A DNA stretch of 50,158 nucleotides, from contig JAQTZQ010000009.1 of NCBI GenBank assembly GCA_028687645.1, positions 1-50,158 of the forward strand. The letters run 5' to 3'. Position 1 is the stretch's first letter. Each line of letters opens with the position of its first letter. A program made the translations under genes and the position numbers. Below are positions 43,363 through 50,158 of the stretch, one piece after another. The DNA comes from Rhodocyclaceae bacterium (GTDB lineage Bacteria; Pseudomonadota; Gammaproteobacteria; Burkholderiales; Rhodocyclaceae). Under the pieces are notes generated by a model. That model did no database searches, had not been told where the DNA came from, and worked only from the letters and a program-made list of their open reading frames with translations.

Positions 43363-45282
43363 ATGCAGCAACCGCGCGCCCGCTTTCCCCGGCGAACCAT
43401 TTCCCTTGTCCTGATTTCCCTTTTTGCCACGGCGAATGTCCTTGCCGAAGAACAGACCCTGCGCGACACAGTGGTAACGGCAACGATGTCCGATCATGAG
43501 TCGCGAACCGCGCCAGCGTCGGTCACCGTAATACCCCGCCAGGAGATCGAGGAACGCAATGCGACTGACCTGCTGGATATTGTTCGCGGTGCGCCGGGCG
43601 TGACGCTCACCGGGCGCCAGGTGGGTGGCCGCAAGACAATTGCCTTGCGCGGGCTGGAGGGTAAACATACGCTGACGCTGATCGACGGCCGGCGCATTTC
43701 GCCTACCGATGATGTGGTTGGTCATTCCGACTATCAGTATGGCTGGCTCCCCGTCTCCGCCATCGAACGGGTAGAAATCATTCGCGGCCCGATGTCCACC
43801 CTCTACGGCTCAGAAGCCCTGGGCGGTGTCGTCAATCTGATCACCCGGCAACCCCGCGATCGCTGGATCGGTTCGCTGATGTTATCGGGCAGCCAGTTGA
43901 CCGGGAGCGATGACGGCGACGGCTGGCAAGGTTCTATCTTTGCCGCCGGGCCGCTTGGTGAGCGCGTTACTTTGCGCGTCAATGCCGAATCATCCAACCG
44001 CGACGCCATTGCCGAGAAGGAAGATGAGCGTTACTCCGAGATCGAGGGCCGCAAGGCACAAAACTACGGCATTGGTGGAACAATCAAGCTGACCGATGCG
44101 CAAAGTATCGATTTTCAGTGGCAAGGTGGCGATGAAGTCCGGCGCTACGACGATGTGTCATCCGCCGGTAAGTCCTACGAAAATCGCTACGATATCGAGC
44201 GTCGGCAGGCAAGCATTGCCTGGAAAGGGGATTTTGGCCAGTGGCGCGCCCAGGCTCGAATGTATAACAGCGAAATCGATATCCAGAACCGGCGTACCAA
44301 TGGCGTCGCGGCGACCCGTCCACAAAACCTGAAGGACGAGGTGATTGATGGTTTTGCCGCCCTCAAGATGAAAAATCAAGTACTGACCGTCGGCGGTGAG
44401 TACCGCGTTGAAACGCTGGAAAATAATGGCTTGATTGGTGGCAAGGACGATGCCACGCACAAGGCGCTGTTCATTCAGGATGAGATTTCACTCAGCGATA
44501 ACCTGGTGTTGACGGCTGGCCTGCGTGGCGACAATCACGAACGCTTCGGCTTTGAAGCCAGCCCACGCGTCTATCTGGTTTGGGAGGCGACACCCGCACT
44601 GGTGATCAAGGGCGGCTACGGCCACGCCTTCAAGGCGCCGACGCTCAAGCAAAGCTCTCCGAGCTATATCGGTGCTGAGGGGCCGCACACCTTCATGGGC
44701 AATGCCGATATCCAGCCCGAAAGCTCTGATTCACTCGAAATCGGTGCGGACTGGAAACAGGGGTCGATCAATCTATGGTCAACGCTGTTTCACACCAAAA
44801 TTGATGATCTGATCACCTATAAATTACTCAAGGTCTCCGGCATTCGCCGCACCTATTTGTACGACAACGTGGATAAAGCGACGATCAACGGCCTGGAGTC
44901 GGGCATAGGCTGGATGATCACCCCCGGTCTGAAATGGAATACCAATCTGACCTTCCTCGACACTGAGGATGAAACAACCGACAAGGATCTTGCCTATCGG
45001 CCTGAACTGGCGCTCGCCTCCAGCCTCGACTGGCAGGGGGGCAACGGCTGGAGTGCCCGCGGCATGGTCGAGTATTTTGGACAGCAATACGACAACAGCG
45101 GAGCACGCCTGCCGTCCTACGCGCTATTGAATGTCAGCGTCGGTAAAAAAATTGGTGAGCACCTCAGCGTGCGCGCCGGAATCAATAACCTGACCGATGT
45201 TCGCCTGGCTGAAAAATCGCCCGATTTTGGCTATGCCGAAATTGGCCGAAATATTTACCTGACCCTGCGTACCGACTTTTAA
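43363..45282 (+). CDS. TonB-dependent outer-membrane receptor
   Basis: A 639-residue receptor with a signal peptide (ISLVLISLFATANVLAEEQ). A TonB-box-like DTVVTATM is followed by the plug domain (VTVIPRQEIEERNATDLLDI, LRGLEGKHTLTLIDGRR, VERVEIIRGPMSTLYGSEALGGVVNLITRQP). The barrel has GHAFKAPTLKQSSPSYIG, related to the FRAP-type motif, and ends on an aromatic residue (YLTLRTDF). Size and plug resemble CirA/BtuB-type receptors. Placed behind a Fur-like box and before a periplasmic CobN homologue, it could import a siderophore, haem or a metal-tetrapyrrole; cobalamin is less likely because no riboswitch precedes it. AGGCC lies near the ATG. Confidence 0.92.
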   Translation: MQQPRARFPRRTISLVLISLFATANVLAEEQTLRDTVVTATMSDHESRTAPASVTVIPRQEIEERNATDLLDIVRGAPGVTLTGRQVGGRKTIALRGLEGKHTLTLIDGRRISPTDDVVGHSDYQYGWLPVSAIERVEIIRGPMSTLYGSEALGGVVNLITRQPRDRWIGSLMLSGSQLTGSDDGDGWQGSIFAAGPLGERVTLRVNAESSNRDAIAEKEDERYSEIEGRKAQNYGIGGTIKLTDAQSIDFQWQGGDEVRRYDDVSSAGKSYENRYDIERRQASIAWKGDFGQWRAQARMYNSEIDIQNRRTNGVAATRPQNLKDEVIDGFAALKMKNQVLTVGGEYRVETLENNGLIGGKDDATHKALFIQDEISLSDNLVLTAGLRGDNHERFGFEASPRVYLVWEATPALVIKGGYGHAFKAPTLKQSSPSYIGAEGPHTFMGNADIQPESSDSLEIGADWKQGSINLWSTLFHTKIDDLITYKLLKVSGIRRTYLYDNVDKATINGLESGIGWMITPGLKWNTNLTFLDTEDETTDKDLAYRPELALASSLDWQGGNGWSARGMVEYFGQQYDNSGARLPSYALLNVSVGKKIGEHLSVRAGINNLTDVRLAEKSPDFGYAEIGRNIYLTLRTDF

Positions 45283-45291
45283 CGTCGGCCC

Positions 45292-45325
45292 GGCGGTGGT
45301 GACTTTTCACGGAGCCACTACCGCC
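45292..45325 (+). other. Intercistronic hairpin between receptor and cobN-like gene
   Basis: GGCGGTGGTG and CACTACCGCC form a 10-bp stem with one G-U pair and a 14-base loop. No T-run follows, so it is not a normal terminator. It may stabilise the receptor part of the mRNA or lower expression of the chelatase gene, which starts 98 bases later at 45424. Confidence 0.45.
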
Positions 45326-45423
45326 GGAAGACCTGCGCTCGCCTTGATGCGCTGCGCAAGCCAGCCGGATTTCTCGCTAGCCATGATTTTTGCTCCATTA
45401 CTGCAGAACGGACATTTGCCCGT

Positions 45424-48400
45424 ATGAACCTCCTTCGCTTCGCCTGCCTGCTTGGCGCGCTGTGCTTATGCCTGCCCGCGCTGGCTGAAAACATCCTGAT
45501 CGTCGCCACCACGCCGGTACCCCCCGGCAAGTTCCGGACAATCTCAGAAATTGGTCAAAAATACGGGTTGACCGTGGAAGCCTGTTTTATCGAGCGCCTG
45601 AGCCCCGATCAAAGCAGCAATCTGCTGCAAAACCGCGATCTCGTCATTTTCGACACCGCGCGCAGTCACATGCAAGATGCGGTTAAAGGCAAACTGGGCA
45701 CAGCGCTCGATGGCCTGCAAACCCCGCATCTGTGGATGAAGGCAGAAGGCCCGGCGGGCAGCGGCCTGCCCAAGGATATTGCCACCACGCTACACGCCTA
45801 CTACACCAACGGTGGCCGAGCCAACTACGAGGGATTTTTCGCCACACTGGCCGCCCAGTTGCGCGGCCAGCCCTTGCCGACAATCGAGGCACCCTTTGTC
45901 TTTCCGGAAGAAGCGATCTATCACCCGCAGGCGCCGCTGCGGGTATTTGCCACGGCTGCCGAGTATTTCCAATGGCGCGGCATTCCCCTCGACCAGCGTC
46001 CACCGACCATCGCCATCGCCCTGCATCAGATCTACATCGGTGCCGAGCAAACGGCCTTTATTGATGCCCTGGTCGCCCGCATCGAAGCCGCAGGAGCCAT
46101 CGCCCTGCCCTATTACGCCGGCGTCCTCGGGCCACACAAAAATTTGCTGACCATCGAAGGCAAACCGATTGCCGATGCGGTCATCAATACCCAGATCGTT
46201 CTCGACCCCGAGGGGCGGCGCAAGGAACTGAGCGAACTCGGTATTCCGGTCATTCAGGCGCTGGCCTACCGCAAGGGCGACGAAGCCGCCTGGCGCGCCG
46301 ACCCGCAGGGCGTGCCGCTGATCGATGTGCCGTTTTACCTGGCTCAGGGCGAATATGCCGGCATTGTCGACGCCATCGTTGCCAGCACCCAAGACCGTGC
46401 CAGCGGCGACATTGTCGTCATCCCGGAACAAGCTGCCGCTGTCGTCAACAAGGCACTGAATCTGGTCCGCCTACAGCGTTTGCCGAACGCCGAAAAGAAG
46501 GTGGCCATGCTGTTCTGGAACTACCCGCCGGGCGAAAAAAATCTTTCCGCGTCATTCATGAACCTCCCCAAAAGCATGGAGGCCACCCTCAAGGCGCTGA
46601 AGTCTGCTGGTTACAGCACGACTGGCGAATCAGAAGTCATTCTCATCAACTCGCTGCAACGCCTGCTCGCCCCCTTCTACCGCGATGGCCAGCTCGAAGG
46701 CCTGTTGCGCGACGGCCTGGCCGAACGCCTGCCGGTCGCCACCTACAAAGCCTGGCTGCAGCGCCAGCCGCCAGCCGTCCAGAAGGAGTTGCACGAGCGC
46801 TGGGGCGATCCGGAAAAATCGGCCATGGTCATCGTCGACCGTGGCGAAGCGGTCTTCGTCATGCCGCGCATGGCCGTCGGCAAGGTCATCTTCAGCCCCC
46901 AAGCGCCACGCGGCGAACGCTGGGAAGATAAGGAAAAAGCGCTCTACCACTCGACCAAGGCGGTGCCCTCGCACTTCTACCTCGCCCACTACCTGTGGCT
47001 GCGTGAGCAGTTCAAGGCCGACGCGCTGGTGCACTACGGCACGCACGGCTCGCAGGAATGGCTGCCCGGCAAGGAACGCGGCCTGGCGGTCAGCGATTAC
47101 CCGCTGCTCGCCGTCGGCGACGTACCGGTCGTCTATCCCTACATCGTCGACAATATTGGCGAAGCGCTGCAAGCCAAGCGACGCGGTCGGGCGGTCATCG
47201 TCAGCCACCAAACACCGCCCTTCGCCCCGGCCGGGCTGCACGAAACGCTGACCCAGATCCACGACCTGCTGCACCAGTGGATGGCGCAGGACGACGGTGC
47301 GGTCAAGGACAAGCTTGCGGTTGACCTGAAAAAGCGGGTCAAAAAGGAACATATTGACCGCGACATGGGCTGGTCTACGACCCGTATTGACCGTGAATTC
47401 CGCCCCTTCATCGACGAACTACACAACCACCTGCACGAACTGGCACAGACGGCGCAGCCGCTTGGCCTGCACACCTTCGGCACACCACCGCTGGAAAAAC
47501 ACCGCCTCGGTACCGTGCTGCTGATGCTCGGCAAAGACTTCGGCGAAGCGGCACTGCGTCATGCCGGCGTCAAGGAAGACGACCTCGACGAGTTGTTTGT
47601 TGGCGATTACACCAAACTGACCGAATCGCCGCCCTTCCGCCTGCTCGCCGACCTCATCACTGGCAACACTGCCCCGCCAGTCGACCCCAAGCTCGCCGCG
47701 CAGCTCGAACAAGGCCGCCGCTGGTATGCCGACCTCGGCGCTCAGGGCGAAATCGCCGGCCTGCTCTCGGCCCTGGCCGGGCAGCATCGACCGACCTCCT
47801 ACGGCGGCGACCCGATCAAGAACCCGGACGCCCTACCGACCGGGCGCAACCTGTATGGCTTCGACCCCTCGCGGGTGCCGACCCAGCAAGCCTGGGAAGC
47901 CGGCAAGGACGCCGCCGAAGCGCTGATCGCCGCGCAGACAGCCAAAACCGGTCGCCCTCCGAAGAAGCTCGCCTTCTCGCTGTGGTCAGTCGAAACCATG
48001 CGCCATCAAGGCATCCTCGAAGCGCAGGCGCTGTGGACCATGGGCGTCGAGCCGGTGTGGGACGCCGGCGGCCGGGTCATCGACGTCAAGCTGGTGCCGC
48101 GCGAGCAACTTAAACGACCGCGTGTCGACGTCGTGCTCTCGGCCACCGGCCTCTACCGCGATCATTTCCCGAACGCCATGAAGCAGTTGGCCAAGGCCGT
48201 GCAACTTGCCGCCCGCGCCATGGAGGCTGACAACCCGCTGTACGCCAACAGCCGGGCCATCGCAGAACGGCTGATCGCTCAGGGCATTCCGGAAAAAGCT
48301 GCGCAGAAGGCGGCCGAGACGCGCATTTTCTCGTCCGCATCCGGCAACTACGGCACCGGGCTGGACGACGCCGCGCTGGCTAGCGATACCTGGAAAAGCA

Positions 48401-49407
48401 AGGGCGAAGCCGACAAAAAGCTGGCCAGACTCTACCTCTCAAAAATGCAATTCGCCTACGGTGCAGACGAAGCCGATTGGGGAGCGCAAGGCGTGGTCAC
48501 AAACTCGGTCGGCACCGATGGCAAAGCTGGCAGGAATATCAATCTCTACGCCGAGCATCTGAAAGGCACCGAGGGTGCCGTGCTGGCCCGTACCTCCAAC
48601 CTCTACGGCATGTTGACTACCGACGATCCCTTCCAATATCTCGGTGGCATCGGTGCGGCGGTACGGGCGCTCGACGGCAAAGCGCCCGAGCTCTACATCG
48701 CCAACCTGCGCAACAGCGGGAGCGATGGCAAGGGCGGGCGGATCGAGGGCGCTGCCCAGTTCCTCGCCAAAGAGCTGGCCACCCGCAACTTCCACCCCGG
48801 CTACATCCAGGGCCTGATGGCCGAAGGCTATGCCGGCACACTGCAAGTGCTCGACGGCATCAACAACTTCACCGGCTGGACCACCGTCTCGCGCGAAATC
48901 GTCCGTGACGACCAGTGGCAGGCATTCGTCGATGTTTACGTCCGTGACAAGCACAAACTCGGCCTGAAGAACTGGTTCGAGAAAAACAACCCGCATGCGC
49001 TGGCCCAGAGCATCGAGAAAATGCTGGAAATGGCCCGCCATGGCTACTGGCAGGCGGATGCCAAAACGGTCGCTGAACTCAAGCAGCGCTACCGCGATCT
49101 GGCCAAACGCTACGACGTCAAGAGCAACAATGCCGCTTTCGAAAAATTTGCTGCCGCCGGTTTTGGCTTGGCCGCCAAACTGCCAGCAGCACCTTCAATC
49201 GCGCCGACGCGACCACAGACAGCAGCCGATTTGGTCACGCCGCCTGCGCCACCGGCACCACCCGTGATCAAGGGCATGGTGCTGGAGAAGCTAGACAAGC
49301 AAACGCCAGCGCCCCCACCGTTCGCCCTGGCGGGCGGCGCGCTGTTACTGCTGACGACAATGGGTGGTGCCCTGAGCGCGGCGCGCCGACAGCGGAGAAG
49401 CGCATGA
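45424..49407 (+). CDS. CobN-like chelatase, exported and membrane-anchored (possible HmuS-type)
   Basis: A 1327-residue protein homologous over nearly its whole length to the large subunit of cobaltochelatase (CobN/ChlH/BchH clan): HYGTHGSQEWLPGKERGL, VVYPYIVDNIGEALQAKRRG, VVLSATGLYRDHFPNAM, IFSSASGNYGTGLDDA and NLYGMLTTDDPFQYLGG. Unlike cytosolic CobN it has a clear signal peptide (LLGALCLCLPALA, then EN) and a C-terminal Pro-rich linker, membrane helix (FALAGGALLLLTTMGGAL) and basic tail, so the catalytic part should face the periplasm. No CobS/CobT ATPase is nearby, and CbiX in the preceding operon already serves cobalt insertion. Between two TonB receptors and with a Fur-like box, it may be a haem de-chelatase like HmuS. 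That is inference. Confidence 0.88.
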   Translation: MNLLRFACLLGALCLCLPALAENILIVATTPVPPGKFRTISEIGQKYGLTVEACFIERLSPDQSSNLLQNRDLVIFDTARSHMQDAVKGKLGTALDGLQTPHLWMKAEGPAGSGLPKDIATTLHAYYTNGGRANYEGFFATLAAQLRGQPLPTIEAPFVFPEEAIYHPQAPLRVFATAAEYFQWRGIPLDQRPPTIAIALHQIYIGAEQTAFIDALVARIEAAGAIALPYYAGVLGPHKNLLTIEGKPIADAVINTQIVLDPEGRRKELSELGIPVIQALAYRKGDEAAWRADPQGVPLIDVPFYLAQGEYAGIVDAIVASTQDRASGDIVVIPEQAAAVVNKALNLVRLQRLPNAEKKVAMLFWNYPPGEKNLSASFMNLPKSMEATLKALKSAGYSTTGESEVILINSLQRLLAPFYRDGQLEGLLRDGLAERLPVATYKAWLQRQPPAVQKELHERWGDPEKSAMVIVDRGEAVFVMPRMAVGKVIFSPQAPRGERWEDKEKALYHSTKAVPSHFYLAHYLWLREQFKADALVHYGTHGSQEWLPGKERGLAVSDYPLLAVGDVPVVYPYIVDNIGEALQAKRRGRAVIVSHQTPPFAPAGLHETLTQIHDLLHQWMAQDDGAVKDKLAVDLKKRVKKEHIDRDMGWSTTRIDREFRPFIDELHNHLHELAQTAQPLGLHTFGTPPLEKHRLGTVLLMLGKDFGEAALRHAGVKEDDLDELFVGDYTKLTESPPFRLLADLITGNTAPPVDPKLAAQLEQGRRWYADLGAQGEIAGLLSALAGQHRPTSYGGDPIKNPDALPTGRNLYGFDPSRVPTQQAWEAGKDAAEALIAAQTAKTGRPPKKLAFSLWSVETMRHQGILEAQALWTMGVEPVWDAGGRVIDVKLVPREQLKRPRVDVVLSATGLYRDHFPNAMKQLAKAVQLAARAMEADNPLYANSRAIAERLIAQGIPEKAAQKAAETRIFSSASGNYGTGLDDAALASDTWKSKGEADKKLARLYLSKMQFAYGADEADWGAQGVVTNSVGTDGKAGRNINLYAEHLKGTEGAVLARTSNLYGMLTTDDPFQYLGGIGAAVRALDGKAPELYIANLRNSGSDGKGGRIEGAAQFLAKELATRNFHPGYIQGLMAEGYAGTLQVLDGINNFTGWTTVSREIVRDDQWQAFVDVYVRDKHKLGLKNWFEKNNPHALAQSIEKMLEMARHGYWQADAKTVAELKQRYRDLAKRYDVKSNNAAFEKFAAAGFGLAAKLPAAPSIAPTRPQTAADLVTPPAPPAPPVIKGMVLEKLDKQTPAPPPFALAGGALLLLTTMGGALSAARRQRRSA
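45547..45577 (-). repeat. USS-like repeat copy 15
   Basis: On the minus strand: CCACGGTCAAC, then CCGTATTTTT and distal AATTTC. Inside the CobN-like gene, coding for IGQKYGLTV. Confidence 0.55.
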
Positions 49408-50075
49408 AGACGCGTCGAAAGCCACTCATTAGCGTGCTGGCCGCATTGCTTGCCACCAGCGTAACAGCTGAAGAAGCCACGACATTACAGACCATCACGG
49501 TCACCGCCACTGCTGACGCGGATAGCGAACGCCAAACCGCCGTTGCGCAGAAGACCGTGATAGACCGCGCCGAAATCGAGGCTTTAGGCGGGTTGACCGT
49601 CGGCGAGGTAATTCGCAAGCTGCCCGGTATCGAGGCCGGTGCCCATAGCGGCGACGGCGGCACGAGCGCCAACGCGCGCGGCATGGGACGCGACTCGGTG
49701 CAATTCCTGGTCGATGGCGAACGCCCTTCGGCCAACGCCCGCTACGCGCTGACCACGGTTAGCCGGCTGCCTTCCGGTGAGCTGGAACGCATCGAAATCC
49801 TGCGCGGCGCCTCGGCAGAATTTGGCGGCAGCGCGCCAGTCAGCGTCAATCTGATCATGAAAAAGGCCCGGCCACAAAACTCGACCGCCCTGAAAGCTGC
49901 TGCCGGCCTGCGCGGCGATGAGCCAAACGGCCAGTTCACCCTCAGCCAGGGCGGTGGCGACAAAGGGTTTTCGTGGATCGTGCCGCTCACTGTCAACCAC
50001 CACGCCATGCCACTGGAGAAGGCCACGACTCGCGGTAATTGTCAAACTAGTTGTCGCCTAAAGTTTTGCATTTAG
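49404..50075 (+). pseudogene. TonB-dependent receptor, interrupted by an insertion sequence
   Basis: It starts in an ATGA overlap with the CobN-like gene. The first 205 or so residues are normal: signal peptide (LISVLAALLATSVTAEE), TonB-box-like TITVTATA, plug domain with ARGMGRDSVQFLVDGERPS, ERIEILRGASAEFGGSAPVSVNLIMKKA, and the start of the barrel. After about 50035 the frame runs into unrelated sequence (NCQTSCRLKFCI) and stops, far short of a barrel. An insertion-sequence end seems to lie here. The gene is therefore broken in this strain unless the rest lies beyond the window. Confidence 0.8.
49572..49601 (-). repeat. USS-like repeat copy 16, weak
   Basis: On the minus strand: CGACGGTCAAC, then CCGCCTAAAG and distal GATTTC. 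Inside the second TonB receptor gene. The weakest of the accepted coding copies. Confidence 0.4.
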
Positions 50076-50158
50076 GCTGCTTTTTTGAGCTCTGAAGCCA
50101 CCTCCCTTTGATCCGGTTTTTTGTCGGTCTGGGGATTGGGATTCAAATGAACCACACC
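50035..50158. mobile_element. End of an insertion sequence, continuing beyond the window
   Basis: The TonB receptor coding sequence ends abruptly near 50035-50040. The new sequence contains TGTCAAACTAGTTG, probably part of the terminal inverted repeat, then a minus-strand reading frame consistent with a transposase end. The other end and any target duplication are outside the window. The family cannot be assigned from 120 bases. Confidence 0.6.
50072..50158 (-). CDS. Transposase C-terminus (partial, putative)
   Basis: On the minus strand the frame is open from the window edge to a TAA at 50074-50072, reading GVVHLNPNPQTDKKPDQR, then EVASELKKAA. Charged C-terminal ends of this kind next to an insertion-sequence end suggest a transposase, but 28 residues are too few to name a family. 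Confidence 0.4.
   Translation of the reverse strand, partial: GVVHLNPNPQTDKKPDQREVASELKKAA

Noticed and set aside
44771-44805. TATGGTCAAC in the first TonB receptor, followed by TTT and AAAATT
   Set aside because: The tract spacing is off and the core is only partly conserved; left out of the copy count, though it may be a decayed plus-oriented copy.

Overview
The window looks like a chromosomal segment of a betaproteobacterium, most likely Rhodocyclaceae close to Dechloromonas/Azonexus. This is inferred from gene content (anaerobic-type cob/cbi operon, DUF2189, DUF455, SOUL, SulP-UspA pair, GreB, Pit), GC-rich coding sequence and proteobacterial signals (sigma-32 promoter, Pho-box-like and Fur-box-like sites). 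No rRNA, tRNA or CRISPR was seen.

Layout. 1-5.1 kb: end of an SRPBCC gene, a short LOV photoreceptor-like protein, then an ABC ATPase / FtsX-type permease / AttH-like lipocalin operon whose permease is frameshifted. 5.2-10.4 kb: a Type III restriction-modification operon with a PIN-domain toxin-antitoxin pair between mod and res. 10.5-16.9 kb: ChaN-PDZ protein, M1-like peptidase and SOUL haem-binding protein (start/stop overlaps), a lipase-like lipoprotein and a double cupin. 17-25 kb, mostly minus strand: UspA + SulP, DUF2189, a hydrolase lipoprotein, htpG behind a near-consensus sigma-32 promoter, an ankyrin protein, and greB coupled to an unknown gene. 25-31.5 kb: YdcH/DUF465, Pit transporter, unknown protein, aldo/keto reductase, DUF455 protein and a DeaD/CsdA helicase with its terminator.

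31.5-43.2 kb is a cobalamin biosynthesis operon. A sigma-70 promoter and a cobalamin riboswitch lead into the cobalt transporter cbiMNQO. Then follow cobM, cbiX, cobH, a PaiB-like flavoprotein, cbiD, cobL (cbiE-cbiT), cobI, cbiG (N-terminal part), cobE (C-terminal part) and cobJ. Genes mostly overlap by ATGA. A precorrin-6A reductase (cobK/cbiJ) is not among them. 43.2-50.1 kb: a Fur-box-like promoter, a TonB-dependent receptor, a CobN-like chelatase with signal peptide and C-terminal membrane anchor, and a second TonB receptor cut by what looks like the end of an insertion sequence running off the window.

The main unexplained signal is a dispersed repeat of about 33 bp: core TTACGGTCAAC, then two short A/T tracts about one helical turn apart. 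At least 16 copies occur both between and inside genes. The architecture resembles the Pasteurellaceae DNA uptake signal (a short core plus two phased A/T tracts), with a different core. All nine copies left of 28 kb point one way and six of seven right of it point the other way, although genes on both sides are mainly on the plus strand. The restriction-modification block has none.
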